From: Amycolatopsis balhimycina FH 1894
GTDB taxonomy: Bacteria; Actinomycetota; Actinomycetes; Mycobacteriales; Pseudonocardiaceae
DNA length: 64,000 nucleotides
Reading direction: 5' to 3'
Assembly (NCBI RefSeq): GCF_000384295.1
Contig: NZ_KB913037.1
Coordinates: forward strand, 6,196,822-6,260,821
Part shown: piece after piece, positions 1-7,585 of the stretch
Position numbering within the stretch: position 1 is the first letter of the stretch
Layout of the letters: every line of letters starts with the position of its first letter
Position numbers and translations under genes: made by a program
The notes under the pieces: model-generated
Told to the model about the DNA's origin: nothing
The model's input: the letters and a program-made list of their open reading frames with translations, nothing else
Databases searched by the model: none

Positions 1-67
1 GCTGACCGGCCCCGAGGTCACCGAGGGCACCGGCGTGACGCACCTGTCCTACCGGATCAAGCGCTGA
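1..67 (+). CDS. C-terminal end of a truncated protein (gene enters from the left)
   Basis: Only the last 21 codons and the TGA stop (65-67) are inside the window. The visible tail ends GVTHLSYRIKR. A final hydrophobic strand followed by a basic end is seen in RibD C-terminal/dihydrofolate reductase-like proteins, but this is too little sequence for a firm assignment. The stop overlaps by a few bases the end of a decayed reading frame on the other strand. Confidence 0.5.
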   Translation, partial: LTGPEVTEGTGVTHLSYRIKR

Positions 68-250
68 GGAGCGTGACGTGCAGCGCGGCGAGGCGGGCGG
101 GGGCGGCGATCACCTCATACGCCGCCACCCGCTCGCCTTCGACCACCACGGCGGCACGCCCGCCGGCAGCGCGGCGGCGTCGGCGCGGCGGACGACGTCC
201 GGGGCCGGCACGTCGAGCAGCGCCGTGAGGTCGCCGCCGCGGCTCGGAGA
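57..250 (-). pseudogene. Decayed C-terminal remnant of an ECF sigma factor with SnoaL-like domain
   Basis: Two reading frames on the minus strand join into one recognisable protein tail. One frame (about 130-250) reads GGDLTALLDVPAPDVVRRAD. The other (57-about 145) reads GRAAVVVEGERVAAYEVI. In that order they resemble the SnoaL-like C-terminal domain of SigJ/ECF41-type sigma factors, which has a DLxALLxxxPDVVxRAD motif and later PAVVVxxGRVVxxxE. A frameshift separates the halves, and there is no sigma2 or sigma4 region upstream, where a different gene ends at 253. I read it as the relic of a gene whose front was lost. The family match is from memory and only moderately strong. Confidence 0.45.
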
Positions 251-252
251 CG

Positions 253-576
253 CTAGCGGCGACCACCGGCAAAACCGCGCGAGCGGGCCACGGCCAGGCC
301 GCCGAGGGCGATCGCCACCAGCCCGATCACCAGCGCCGCGTAACCGCCGACGATCCCGTAGCCGGTGCCGGGACCGCCCTTGGCGGCGGCCACGACCCAC
401 CCGCCGATGAGCACGGCCGCGAGGCCACCGGCCAGCGCCACGACGGCTCCCCGGCCGCGGGCCAGCGCGAGCCCGCCCGCGATCACGCCGGCCAGGCCGA
501 GGAACGCGGCTATCAGGGACCAGAGCCGGCCGGGCGTCAAGTCGTAGGCACTGACGGCGGCGAGGTGGACGGACAT
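253..576 (-). CDS. Small membrane protein, DUF6223-like
   Basis: This 107-residue protein starts at an ATG (576) behind a good GAAGGAG ribosome site. After a short N-terminus containing the phrase YDLTPGRLWSL it has three hydrophobic glycine/alanine-rich segments, near residues 17-37, 42-62 and 75-95, and a short basic tail. This pattern fits the actinobacterial DUF6223 family, whose function is unknown. It is divergent from the two-component genes that start at 769 and shares their upstream region, so the kinase/regulator pair may control it. That link is inferred from position only. Confidence 0.75.
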   Translation of the reverse strand: MSVHLAAVSAYDLTPGRLWSLIAAFLGLAGVIAGGLALARGRGAVVALAGGLAAVLIGGWVVAAAKGGPGTGYGIVGGYAALVIGLVAIALGGLAVARSRGFAGGRR

Positions 577-689
577 GAGGGGCTCCTTCTCCGGTGATCG
601 GACGCACCCGAGCATGTCCGCCGGACCTCGCTCCCGTCGTCGCGCGGGAGCAGACACTTCGCGCTGCCGCGGTTGTCGCAGGAACCGCG

Positions 690-713
690 GGACTACCGCG
701 GGCGCGGTAGTCC
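690..713. promoter_or_regulatory. Perfect 10-bp inverted repeat upstream of a two-component pair
   Basis: The arms GGACTACCGC (690-699) and GCGGTAGTCC (704-713) are perfect complements around a 4-base centre. The element lies 56 bases before the histidine kinase start and 114 bases before the divergent DUF6223 gene. It is a good candidate operator for the LuxR-type response regulator encoded at 1869, though a hairpin role cannot be excluded. Confidence 0.5.
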
Positions 714-768
714 GGAAATGCTCTGCGCGCGGGAGTTCTCCGCGCGAACGCCCGGTTAGGGTGCGAGG

Positions 769-1872
769 GTGAGCCGGGCACGGATCGTGGACGGGGTGAT
801 CGCCGCCGGGGTGGCGGCGGCCCTGCTGGTTGCCGGGCTGTCCGGGCCGCGGCCCGCGGAATTTGCCGTGCTGGGTTACGCCTTCCTGGTGGCCGGCGGG
901 CTGGCGCTGGCCGCGCGTCGCCGGGCCCCGATCGCCGTGCTGGCGGCGACCGCTGGATGCGCGCTGGGGTACCAGGCCGCCGGTTTCGAAGTGCCCGTCG
1001 TCGCCTACCTGTTCGCCGTGTACGCCGCGGTCCGGACGGGACACCGCGTCGCCGCGGTGGTGGCTTCGGTGCTCATGCTGGCCGGGGTTCCGCTGGCGCT
1101 CCTGGCATCGGGCCTGCACGACGCCGGCGAGGCGTTCACGCAGTCGCGGGACGTCCTCCAGCTGGCCTGGCTGATCGCCGCGGGCGCGGCGGGGGAGGCG
1201 TTGCGGCAGGCCGAACGCCGGGCCGACGAGGCCGAGCGCACCCGCGAGGAGACCGCGCGCCGGCGCGCCGACGAGGAGCGGCTGCACATCGCGCGGGAGC
1301 TGCACGACTCGCTCACCCACCAGATCTCCGTCATCAAGGTGCAGGCCGAAGTCGCCGTCCACCTGGCCCGCAAGCGAGGCGAGGACGTGCCCGGCGCCCT
1401 GCTGGCGATCCGGGACGCCGGCCGCGAGGCGGCCCGGGAACTGCGCGCGACCCTGGAGGCGCTGCGCGAGGACGACCAGGACCCGCCGCGCGGGCTCGGC
1501 GACGTCCCCGAACTCGTGCGCCGGGCGCGCAGCGCCGGTCTGGACGCCCGGCTGACGATCGAGGGCCGGCGCGACGACGTGCCCGCCGCGGTGGGCCGGA
1601 CCGCCTACCGGATCGTCCAGGAGTCGCTGACGAACATCGCCCGGCACGCCGCCGCGGCCACCGCGTCGGTCCGGATCGACCACCGGCCCGGCGCGCTGGT
1701 CATCCGGGTCGACGACGACGGCCAGGCCACCGTGGACACCGCGCCGGTGCCGGGCGTCGGCCTGCTGGGCATGCGCGAACGCGTCACCGCCCTCGGCGGC
1801 GAGCTGCTCGCGGAGCCGCGCCGCGAGGGCGGCTTCAGCGTCCGCGCCGAACTGCCCGTGGACCCGGCGTGA
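769..1872 (+). CDS. Sensor histidine kinase, NarL-type (HisKA_3)
   Basis: The 367-residue membrane kinase has an N-terminal half of about five hydrophobic segments (residues 5-140), a short charged coiled linker, and a HisKA_3 dimerisation box with the phospho-acceptor in RELHDSLTHQISVIK (about residue 182). The C-terminal ATPase domain shows QESLTNIARHA (N box) and GVGLLGMRERV (G box). It should autophosphorylate and pass phosphate to the regulator that follows, whose GTG start overlaps its stop by 4 bases (GTGA). The signal sensed is not evident; the membrane half has no known sensory domain. Start is GTG at 769. Confidence 0.9.
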   Translation: MSRARIVDGVIAAGVAAALLVAGLSGPRPAEFAVLGYAFLVAGGLALAARRRAPIAVLAATAGCALGYQAAGFEVPVVAYLFAVYAAVRTGHRVAAVVASVLMLAGVPLALLASGLHDAGEAFTQSRDVLQLAWLIAAGAAGEALRQAERRADEAERTREETARRRADEERLHIARELHDSLTHQISVIKVQAEVAVHLARKRGEDVPGALLAIRDAGREAARELRATLEALREDDQDPPRGLGDVPELVRRARSAGLDARLTIEGRRDDVPAAVGRTAYRIVQESLTNIARHAAAATASVRIDHRPGALVIRVDDDGQATVDTAPVPGVGLLGMRERVTALGGELLAEPRREGGFSVRAELPVDPA

Positions 1873-2525
1873 TCCGCGTCCTGCTGGCCGACGACCAGCC
1901 GCTCATCCGCAGCGGGTTCCGCGCGCTCCTCGACGTCGAAGCCGACATCGAGGTGGTCGCCGAAGCCGCCGACGGGAGCGAAGCGGTCCGCATGGCGCGC
2001 GAGCACCTCCCGGACATCGCGCTCGTCGACGTCCAGATGCCGGGCGTCGACGGCATCGAGGCGACCCGGCGCATCGCCGCGGACCCGGCGCTGGCCGCGG
2101 TGCACGTCGTCATCCTGACCAACTACGGCCTGGACGAATACGTCTTCGAAGCACTGCGCGCGGGCGCGGCCGGGTTCCTGGTCAAGGACATCCGGCCGGA
2201 GGACTTCCTGCACGCCGTCCGCGTCGCCGCCCGGGGTGACGCGTTGCTGGCGCCGTCGATCACCCGGAAGCTGATCGACCGGTACGTCACCCAGCCGCTC
2301 GTCCCCGGTGCGGGGCTCGCGGAGCTGACCAACCGCGAGCGCGAGGCCGTCACGCTGGTCGCGCGAGGCCTGGCCAACGACGAGATCGCCGCGCGGATGG
2401 TGATCAGCCCGCTGACCGCGAAGACACACGTCAACCGGGCCATGGTCAAGCTGCGTGCCCGCGACCGCGCTCAGCTCGTCGTGTTCGCCTACGAATCCGG
2501 GCTGGTGGCTCCCCGCCCGTCCTGA
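1869..2525 (+). CDS. Response regulator, NarL/LuxR family
   Basis: This is a 218-residue two-domain regulator. The receiver has the acidic pair (ADDQP), the phospho-acceptor aspartate in ALVDVQMPG (about residue 54) and the conserved lysine in FLVKDIRPED. The C-terminal LuxR helix-turn-helix begins at LTNREREAVTLVARGLANDEIA. It overlaps the upstream kinase gene by 4 bases, so the two are coupled. The likely target is its own promoter region, where an inverted repeat lies at 690-713. The gene ends 7 bases from the convergent peptidase gene. Confidence 0.93.
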   Translation: MIRVLLADDQPLIRSGFRALLDVEADIEVVAEAADGSEAVRMAREHLPDIALVDVQMPGVDGIEATRRIAADPALAAVHVVILTNYGLDEYVFEALRAGAAGFLVKDIRPEDFLHAVRVAARGDALLAPSITRKLIDRYVTQPLVPGAGLAELTNREREAVTLVARGLANDEIAARMVISPLTAKTHVNRAMVKLRARDRAQLVVFAYESGLVAPRPS

Positions 2526-2532
2526 AACAGGG

Positions 2533-3564
2533 TCAGGCGGGGCGGCCCGCGCCCGCGTAGTCGTCGCCGTTCGAGTGGTACGTGTGGATCTGGATCGCCT
2601 GGCCCTCGGTCGGCGCGTTGATCATCAGGCCGTTGCCGAGGTACAGCCCGACGTGGTGGATGCGCGTCGCCGGGCTTCCGTAGAACACCAGGTCGCCCAG
2701 GCGCGGTTCCTGCGAAGCCGGGACCGGGGGGAGCGCGCGGAACTGGCTGTCCGCCGTCCGCGGCAGGGCGACGCCCGCGCTGTCGTACGACGCTTTCGTC
2801 AGCCCGGAGCAGTCGAAGCCCGCCGCGCCCGCGTCGGGGCCGTTGCCGCCCCAGACGTACGGGAGGCCGAGCTGGCCCAGCGCGAACCGGGTGGCGTGGA
2901 CCCGTGCCGAACCGGCCGATGCCGGGTCCAGCGAGAGCGTCGCGTAGAGCTGGGCCATGCCGAGGACCCGCTGGCGGAACAGCTCGGTCTCACTGCCCGG
3001 GTGGTAGGCCGCGATCGCCTTCCACCAGCCGGGTCCGGCGCCGAGGTCGGCGCCGCTCGCGCAGAGCGCCCGGCCGGCCGCGAGCGACGCCGAATCCGGA
3101 GCCGCCGCCTTCTTGGCCTGGGCCGGCGGCAGCCCGAGCAGGTTGCCGCCGCCGCGGCCGTGGTCCGACGCCGCCGAGCCGACCCCCGCCAGGGTGACCC
3201 ACGACAGGTGGCACGACGGCCGTTCGCTCCGCAGCGCCAGCTCGCCGTTCGCGTAGCCGACCAGCGCGTCCGCCGGGATGTCGAGGGGCCCGGCCAGCTG
3301 GTCGGCCCACTGCCGCAACGGGCTCTTGCCGCCCTGGCCGGACGCGCCCTGGCCCGGCTCCTGCGCCTTGACGGGTGCGCTGACTTCGAGGACCGACGGC
3401 CCGGCCTGGGCCACCGGCGCCGGGACCGGCGCGGGGGCAGGTGCGGGCTCCGGTGCCCGGTCGGCCAGCAGCCAGCCCGCGGTGACCAGACCCGCGACGA
3501 GCGGCAGCGCGACCAGGCCGCGCAGCGCCGCGCCGCGGGCCCAGGAGGTCGGCTTGGACGTCAC
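2533..3564 (-). CDS. NlpC/P60 (C40) cell-wall peptidase with degenerate transglycosylase domain
   Basis: The 343-residue protein has an N-terminal membrane anchor (about residues 10-32), a proline/alanine linker, a lytic transglycosylase-like domain (about 95-215) and a C-terminal NlpC/P60 domain. The peptidase keeps its nucleophile in GFDCSGL (about Cys252) and a histidine in RIHHVGLYLG (about residue 303). It should cut peptide stems of peptidoglycan outside the membrane. In the transglycosylase-like part, the place where relatives have a catalytic glutamate (VESxHGR) reads AASDHGR, so that domain is probably inactive. The start is uncertain: GTG at 3564 gives a typical anchor, and an in-frame GTG at 3588 is also possible. 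It is divergent from birA. Confidence 0.88.
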   Translation of the reverse strand: MTSKPTSWARGAALRGLVALPLVAGLVTAGWLLADRAPEPAPAPAPVPAPVAQAGPSVLEVSAPVKAQEPGQGASGQGGKSPLRQWADQLAGPLDIPADALVGYANGELALRSERPSCHLSWVTLAGVGSAASDHGRGGGNLLGLPPAQAKKAAAPDSASLAAGRALCASGADLGAGPGWWKAIAAYHPGSETELFRQRVLGMAQLYATLSLDPASAGSARVHATRFALGQLGLPYVWGGNGPDAGAAGFDCSGLTKASYDSAGVALPRTADSQFRALPPVPASQEPRLGDLVFYGSPATRIHHVGLYLGNGLMINAPTEGQAIQIHTYHSNGDDYAGAGRPA

Positions 3565-3645
3565 GTTGTCCAACTTAGAAGAGCACACCTCTTAGTGAAC
3601 GACTGAGTAGCTTGCACGTTAGGGGGACTCCCATATGGTGGGCAC

Positions 3646-4440
3646 ATGCCTGGAATCGACGATGCTCGGCTGGCCGCGGCGCTCAAGGATCGGTACGCGA
3701 AGATCGACGTCGTCGAGCGCACCGGTTCCACCAACGCCGACCTGCGGAAAGCCCTCGAAGACGGCGCCGCGGACCGAACCGTTCTGCTCGCCGAGGAGCA
3801 GACCGCCGGAGTCGGCAGGCGGGCCCGGTCGTGGAGCTCGCCGAAGGGCGGCCTGTACCTCAGCGTCGCGTTCCGGCCGGGCGTCCCGTTCGCCGCGCTC
3901 GGCTCGCTGTCCCTCGTCGCCGGGCTGGCGGTCCGGGCGGCCGCCGCCGGGGTCGGCGTCGACGCCGTGCTCAAGTGGCCCAACGACGTGCTGGCCGACG
4001 GCGCCAAGTGCGCCGGGATCCTCGCCGAGGCCGTCGCGGGCACCGAGCCGTCGATCGTGCTCGGCATCGGCCTCAACGTCCTGCCGCTGGGTGACGTCGA
4101 GCCGGGCCCGGGCGGGCTGCCCGCGACGTCGCTGGCCGAGCAGGGCGCCACGAACACCGACCGCACCGACGTCGCCGTCGCGCTGCTCACCGGGCTCGAC
4201 GAGCTGGAGCGGCGCTGGCGCCTGGCCGGCGGCGACCTCACCGAGGCCGGGCTGCTCGGCGACTACCGCACCCACTGCGCGACCCTCGGCCAGGACGTCG
4301 AGGTCCAGCTGCCGGACGGCACCGCGCTGACCGGCCGCGCGGCCGACATCGACGCCGCCGGGCAGTTGCAGGTCGACATGGTGGGCGGGCAGCGGCACAC
4401 TGTGTTCGCCGGTGACGTGGTGCACGTCCGTCCCGCCTGA
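3646..4440 (+). CDS. birA: Biotin--[acetyl-CoA carboxylase] ligase
   Basis: The 264-residue enzyme activates biotin with ATP and attaches it to the biotin carrier part of acyl-CoA carboxylases in the cytoplasm. It shows STNADL at the front, the biotinyl-AMP loop GVGRRARSW (about residues 55-63), KGGLYLSV, and the catalytic KWPNDV (about residues 110-115), followed by a small C-terminal domain. It lacks the N-terminal DNA-binding domain of the Escherichia coli protein, so it is a ligase only, as is usual in actinobacteria. Its neighbour is a PH-domain membrane protein, the same pairing as Rv3279c/Rv3278c in Mycobacterium tuberculosis. Confidence 0.96.
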   Translation: MPGIDDARLAAALKDRYAKIDVVERTGSTNADLRKALEDGAADRTVLLAEEQTAGVGRRARSWSSPKGGLYLSVAFRPGVPFAALGSLSLVAGLAVRAAAAGVGVDAVLKWPNDVLADGAKCAGILAEAVAGTEPSIVLGIGLNVLPLGDVEPGPGGLPATSLAEQGATNTDRTDVAVALLTGLDELERRWRLAGGDLTEAGLLGDYRTHCATLGQDVEVQLPDGTALTGRAADIDAAGQLQVDMVGGQRHTVFAGDVVHVRPA

Positions 4441-4525
4441 TTCTTCGGGGCGTTGCGCTCACCGGCCGGGTGTCGCGCCGGTACGGTGAAGCGACACCAC
4501 CGCACCGACCTTGGGAGCGTCCGCC

Positions 4526-5119
4526 GTGGCTTATCCGGACGAATTGCTCAGCGAGCAAGAGCACGTCGTGGTGCACAGTCACCCGCACTTCAAGATGCTG
4601 GTCTTGCCGACGCTCGCGCTGCTGGTCACCGTGGGCGCGGGCACCTGGCTGGCGATCCTGGCGAAGGACGCGTCCTCGCCGTGGAACTCGGTCGGGCTGA
4701 TCGCCGTCGGGGTCGTCGCGCTCGTGCTGGTCGTGTGGCTGTTCCTGACGCCGCTCGTGCGCTGGCGGACCACCCACTTCATCGTGACGACCGACCGGCT
4801 CATCGCCCGTGAAGGCGTGCTCAAGCGCACCGGCATCGACATCCCGATGGGCCGGATCAACAGCGTCCAGTTCGAGCACGGGCTGCTGGACCGGGTCTTC
4901 GGCTGTGGCACGCTGATCATCGAGTCGGCCTCCGACGAGCCGCTGCGGTTCGAGGACATCCCGCACGTGGAGAAGGTGCACACGGTGATCTACCGGGAGG
5001 TCAACGACAACCCGTACGACGACTACCGGCCGCGGGCCCAGCAGACCCAGCCCCTGCCGCCCCAGAGCACACTGCCGCCCCAGGGTGAGCACCCGCCGCG
5101 TGGCGAAAGACGCCGCTGA
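4526..5119 (+). CDS. PH domain-containing membrane protein (bPH_2)
   Basis: The 197-residue protein has two membrane helices (about residues 26-46 and 56-78) followed by a bacterial PH-like domain with the typical TTHFIVTTDRLIAREGVLKR and INSVQFEHGLLDRVFGCGTL stretches, and a basic proline/glutamine-rich tail. I chose the GTG at 4526 because GGGAG lies 8 bases upstream; a TTG at 4511 is less likely. The family's function is unknown. It corresponds by position to Rv3278c beside birA. Its stop overlaps the start of the HMG-CoA lyase gene (TGATG), so the two are probably co-translated. Confidence 0.9.
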   Translation: MAYPDELLSEQEHVVVHSHPHFKMLVLPTLALLVTVGAGTWLAILAKDASSPWNSVGLIAVGVVALVLVVWLFLTPLVRWRTTHFIVTTDRLIAREGVLKRTGIDIPMGRINSVQFEHGLLDRVFGCGTLIIESASDEPLRFEDIPHVEKVHTVIYREVNDNPYDDYRPRAQQTQPLPPQSTLPPQGEHPPRGERRR

Positions 5120-6045
5120 TGGGCACCCGCGAACTGGGCCTGCCCGAACGTGTCCCCTCGGCGGGCGAGCTGCCGGAACGGGTCACGATCTGGGAGGTCG
5201 GCCCGCGCGACGGGCTCCAGAACGAGAAGACGATCGTGCCCGTCGAGGTCAAGCTGGAGTTCCTCGACCGGCTCGCCGGCGCCGGGCTGACCACCCTGGA
5301 GGCGACCAGCTTCGTGCACCCGAAGTGGGTGCCGCAGCTGGCCGACGCCGAGCAGCTGCTGGCCAGGCTCGACCGCCGCGAAGGCGTCCGGTACCCGGTG
5401 CTGGTGCCGAACGAGAAGGGCCTGGACCGCGCGCTCGAAGCCGGCGTCGAGCACATCGCGATCTTCGCCAGCGCGACCGAGACGTTCGCGCGCAAGAACC
5501 TCAACTCGTCGCTGGACGAGCAGTTCGCGATGTTCGAGCCGGTGGTCACCCGGGCCCGCGAGGCGGGCCTGGACGTGCGCGGCTACCTCTCGATGTGCTT
5601 CGGCGACCCCTGGGAAGGCGTCGTGCCGGCCAAGCAGGTCGCCGACGCCGGCCGCCGCCTGCTGGACATGGGGTGCTCGCAGCTGTCGCTGGGCGACACC
5701 ATCGGCGTCGCGACGGCGGGCCAGGTCGAAAACCTGATCGGGCTGTTCGGCGATGCCGGTACTTTGGCCGTGCACTTCCACGACACCTACGGTCAGGCTC
5801 TGGCCAACACGCTGGCGGCGCTCCGATGTGGAGTGTCGACAGTGGACTCCTCGGCGGGCGGGCTCGGGGGCTGCCCGTACGCGGAGTCGGCCACGGGGAA
5901 CCTGGCCACCGAGGACCTGGTGTGGATGCTGGACGGCCTCGGGGTGGCCACCGGCGTCGACCTGGACGCGCTGGCCGGGGCCAGCGCCTGGATGGCGGGA
6001 CAGCTCGGCCGCCCGAGCCCGTCCCGCGTGGTCGCCGCACTGTGA
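5119..6045 (+). CDS. mvaB: Hydroxymethylglutaryl-CoA lyase
   Basis: This 308-residue TIM-barrel enzyme splits HMG-CoA into acetyl-CoA and acetoacetate, the last step of leucine breakdown. It opens the barrel with VGPRDGLQNEK (about residues 21-31, substrate and metal binding), has LSLGDTIGVA on a later strand, the metal-binding HFHDTYGQ, and the signature loop GGLGGCPYAESATGN with its catalytic cysteine. The start codon overlaps the stop of the PH-domain gene. Its stop codon lies inside the first copy of the tandem hairpin repeat at 6042, which may have moved or created the end of the gene. Confidence 0.95.
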   Translation: MGTRELGLPERVPSAGELPERVTIWEVGPRDGLQNEKTIVPVEVKLEFLDRLAGAGLTTLEATSFVHPKWVPQLADAEQLLARLDRREGVRYPVLVPNEKGLDRALEAGVEHIAIFASATETFARKNLNSSLDEQFAMFEPVVTRAREAGLDVRGYLSMCFGDPWEGVVPAKQVADAGRRLLDMGCSQLSLGDTIGVATAGQVENLIGLFGDAGTLAVHFHDTYGQALANTLAALRCGVSTVDSSAGGLGGCPYAESATGNLATEDLVWMLDGLGVATGVDLDALAGASAWMAGQLGRPSPSRVVAAL

Positions 6046-6160
6046 CATCCGGGGCTACGCCCCGGGCCGGGGGCTCCGCCACCCGGAGCCCCCGGAAAGA
6101 AGCAGTGACATCCGGGGCTTCGCCCCGGGCCGGGGGCTCCGCCACCCGGAGCCCCCCAAA
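6042..6160. repeat. Tandem direct repeat of a GC-rich double hairpin
   Basis: Two nearly identical copies of about 53-56 bases, starting at 6042 and 6105 (period 63), begin GTGACATCCGGGGCT. Each contains two stem-loops: CCGGGGCT-CGCCCCGG, then GGGGGCTCCG around a centre of CCA followed by CCCGGAGCCCCC. The first copy contains the stop codon of the HMG-CoA lyase gene. The element may act as a double terminator or mRNA stabiliser between that gene and the toxin gene at 6281. Confidence 0.85.
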
Positions 6161-6280
6161 ATAGAAACTGACCTCGTCGCGCCCCCGGGGGAGGGGTGCG
6201 GTATCAAGGGGACCGGCAGCGCCGCGGCCGCGTCGAACAGCGTGTGCCCACCGGGGCACCGACCGAGCCGGAGGATGGGT

Positions 6281-7261
6281 GTGACCGAGCCTTCCGAGGC
6301 GGGCTCCGAACCGGTCGAGGCCGACCTCGACACCGGGCCGGTGCAGCTGCCCGGGTACGGCCTGGATTCGGGTGCCTTCGAAGAGGCGCCGACGCCGCCC
6401 TCGGGCAGCCCCGCGTCGTGGCCGCACGCGGTCTCACCGTTGCTGCCGCCGTTCCCGCTGCCGCCGGCCCCACCGGCGCCGCCGACGCCGGCGCCGGCCC
6501 CGCTGCCGCCACCGGTCGCGGGTCCCCCGCCGCCGGTGGCGGGCCCGCCACCGAACCCGGGTTCGCCCGTGCCGCTGCCGCCGCTCGGCTCGCCGCGCAC
6601 CGAGCGGGGGAGCATCGTCGCGCTGTTCCTGGTGCACATGTTCCCCATCGGGCACCTGCCGGTGGCCATGGACCGGCCGGCGAGCCAGCTGCCGCTGCCC
6701 GAAGACCCGGACGGCTTCCGCCCGAACGACCACCCGGACGCCCGGCTGATCTTCGACGACCAGGCGCTGACCAACGTCACCGCGGGCTTCCGCCGGTCGC
6801 CGACCGCGCCACCGCGCCCGGTGCCGCGGCACCTGACCGAGGGGTACGTCCCGTACGCGAGGGCGACGCAGGCCGTGTGGATCCGCCGGTTCGTCGTCGG
6901 GCACAGCGACCTCGGGCCGGAGTACGCGTGGCCGCCGGGCGAGATCTACCCCGAGGGCAGCGTGGACCGGCCCGAGCCGGTGATGGTCCCGGCCGACACG
7001 GTGCTCGACCGCTTCGGCCCGGCGTACGGGCGGGTGTTCTTCGCCGACGGCACGCCCTTCAGGGAACGCTCGCTGCCGCCGGGGATGCTGGACGCCGAGT
7101 ACCGCCGGTACGTCGTGGTGCGCGCGGTGCCGATGTGGCGGTCGGAGACGGCGAACTGGTTCGGCCAGGTCGGCGGCGGCACCCGGTACCGTGCCCTGCT
7201 GGCGGCCGACGAACTCGTGACGCTCGGCTACCTCGCCGAGGCCAAGGGGGAAGACGATTGA
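6281..7261 (+). CDS. TNT-domain protein, predicted NAD(+) glycohydrolase toxin
   Basis: The 326-residue protein has a proline-rich disordered stretch (about residues 35-110), a middle region of unknown type, and a C-terminal TNT domain (about 215-322). That domain shows DRFGPAYGRVFFADGTPF, RERSLPPG and NWFGQVGGGTRY. The glutamine in FGQ and an arginine at the domain front match residues known to matter in the tuberculosis necrotizing toxin, which destroys NAD+. No signal peptide is visible, so any export would use a specialised route. Start is GTG 6281, with GGAGG 6 bases upstream; the ATG at 6275 abuts that site and is less likely. The next small gene overlaps its stop. Confidence 0.85.
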   Translation: MTEPSEAGSEPVEADLDTGPVQLPGYGLDSGAFEEAPTPPSGSPASWPHAVSPLLPPFPLPPAPPAPPTPAPAPLPPPVAGPPPPVAGPPPNPGSPVPLPPLGSPRTERGSIVALFLVHMFPIGHLPVAMDRPASQLPLPEDPDGFRPNDHPDARLIFDDQALTNVTAGFRRSPTAPPRPVPRHLTEGYVPYARATQAVWIRRFVVGHSDLGPEYAWPPGEIYPEGSVDRPEPVMVPADTVLDRFGPAYGRVFFADGTPFRERSLPPGMLDAEYRRYVVVRAVPMWRSETANWFGQVGGGTRYRALLAADELVTLGYLAEAKGEDD

Positions 7262-7521
7262 TGAACACCCAGTCGATCCAGCGCTGGCTCGGCGTGCTGG
7301 GCGTGCCACCCGAGGTCGTCTCGCTCGGCGCCGAGGTCGACAACGCCTGGTGCCTGATGCAGGGCGAGGACGAGGCGTGGGAGGTGTTCTGGCGCGAACA
7401 GGGCAACCGCTACGACTGGGCGCGGTTCACCAGCGAACAGGTGGCGTGCCACTACCTGTTCGGCCGGCTGGCCTGGGCCCAGGTCGCCCGCGGCGCCGTC
7501 GGCCTGCTGCCGGGTTCCTGA
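7261..7521 (+). CDS. Small protein coupled to the TNT toxin, candidate immunity factor
   Basis: The 86-residue soluble protein starts on the last base of the toxin's stop codon (TGATG), so its translation is coupled to the toxin. It is rich in tryptophan (about five) and acidic in the middle (GAEVDNAWCLMQGEDEAWEV), with no membrane segment or signal. I do not recognise the family. TNT-type toxins need a cytoplasmic antitoxin in the producer, and position, size and coupling make this the obvious candidate; that role is inferred, not seen. A long palindrome follows directly. Confidence 0.75.
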   Translation: MNTQSIQRWLGVLGVPPEVVSLGAEVDNAWCLMQGEDEAWEVFWREQGNRYDWARFTSEQVACHYLFGRLAWAQVARGAVGLLPGS

Positions 7522-7580
7522 AAGTTCGTGAAGGCCACCTTGAGGAACTTCAAGTTCCTCAAGGTGGCCTTCACGAACTT
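7522..7580. repeat. Perfect 29-bp palindrome, probable bidirectional terminator (family A)
   Basis: The left arm 7522-7550 and right arm 7552-7580 are perfect complements around a single C. The core is GTGAAGGCCACCTTGAGGAA. It fills the gap between the convergent toxin-partner and mannosidase genes. Closely related copies lie at 31816 and 58503. Confidence 0.92.
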
Positions 7581-7585
7581 GGTGG

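Noticed and set aside
253..1683. A 476-codon minus-strand frame running through the histidine kinase gene
   Set aside because: Only its last 107 codons (576-253) have a ribosome site and a recognisable membrane protein; the rest is antisense to the kinase.
6042..6160. A riboswitch before the toxin gene
   Set aside because: The structure is a duplicated simple hairpin pair without any known riboswitch core, and the first unit overlaps the end of the preceding gene.
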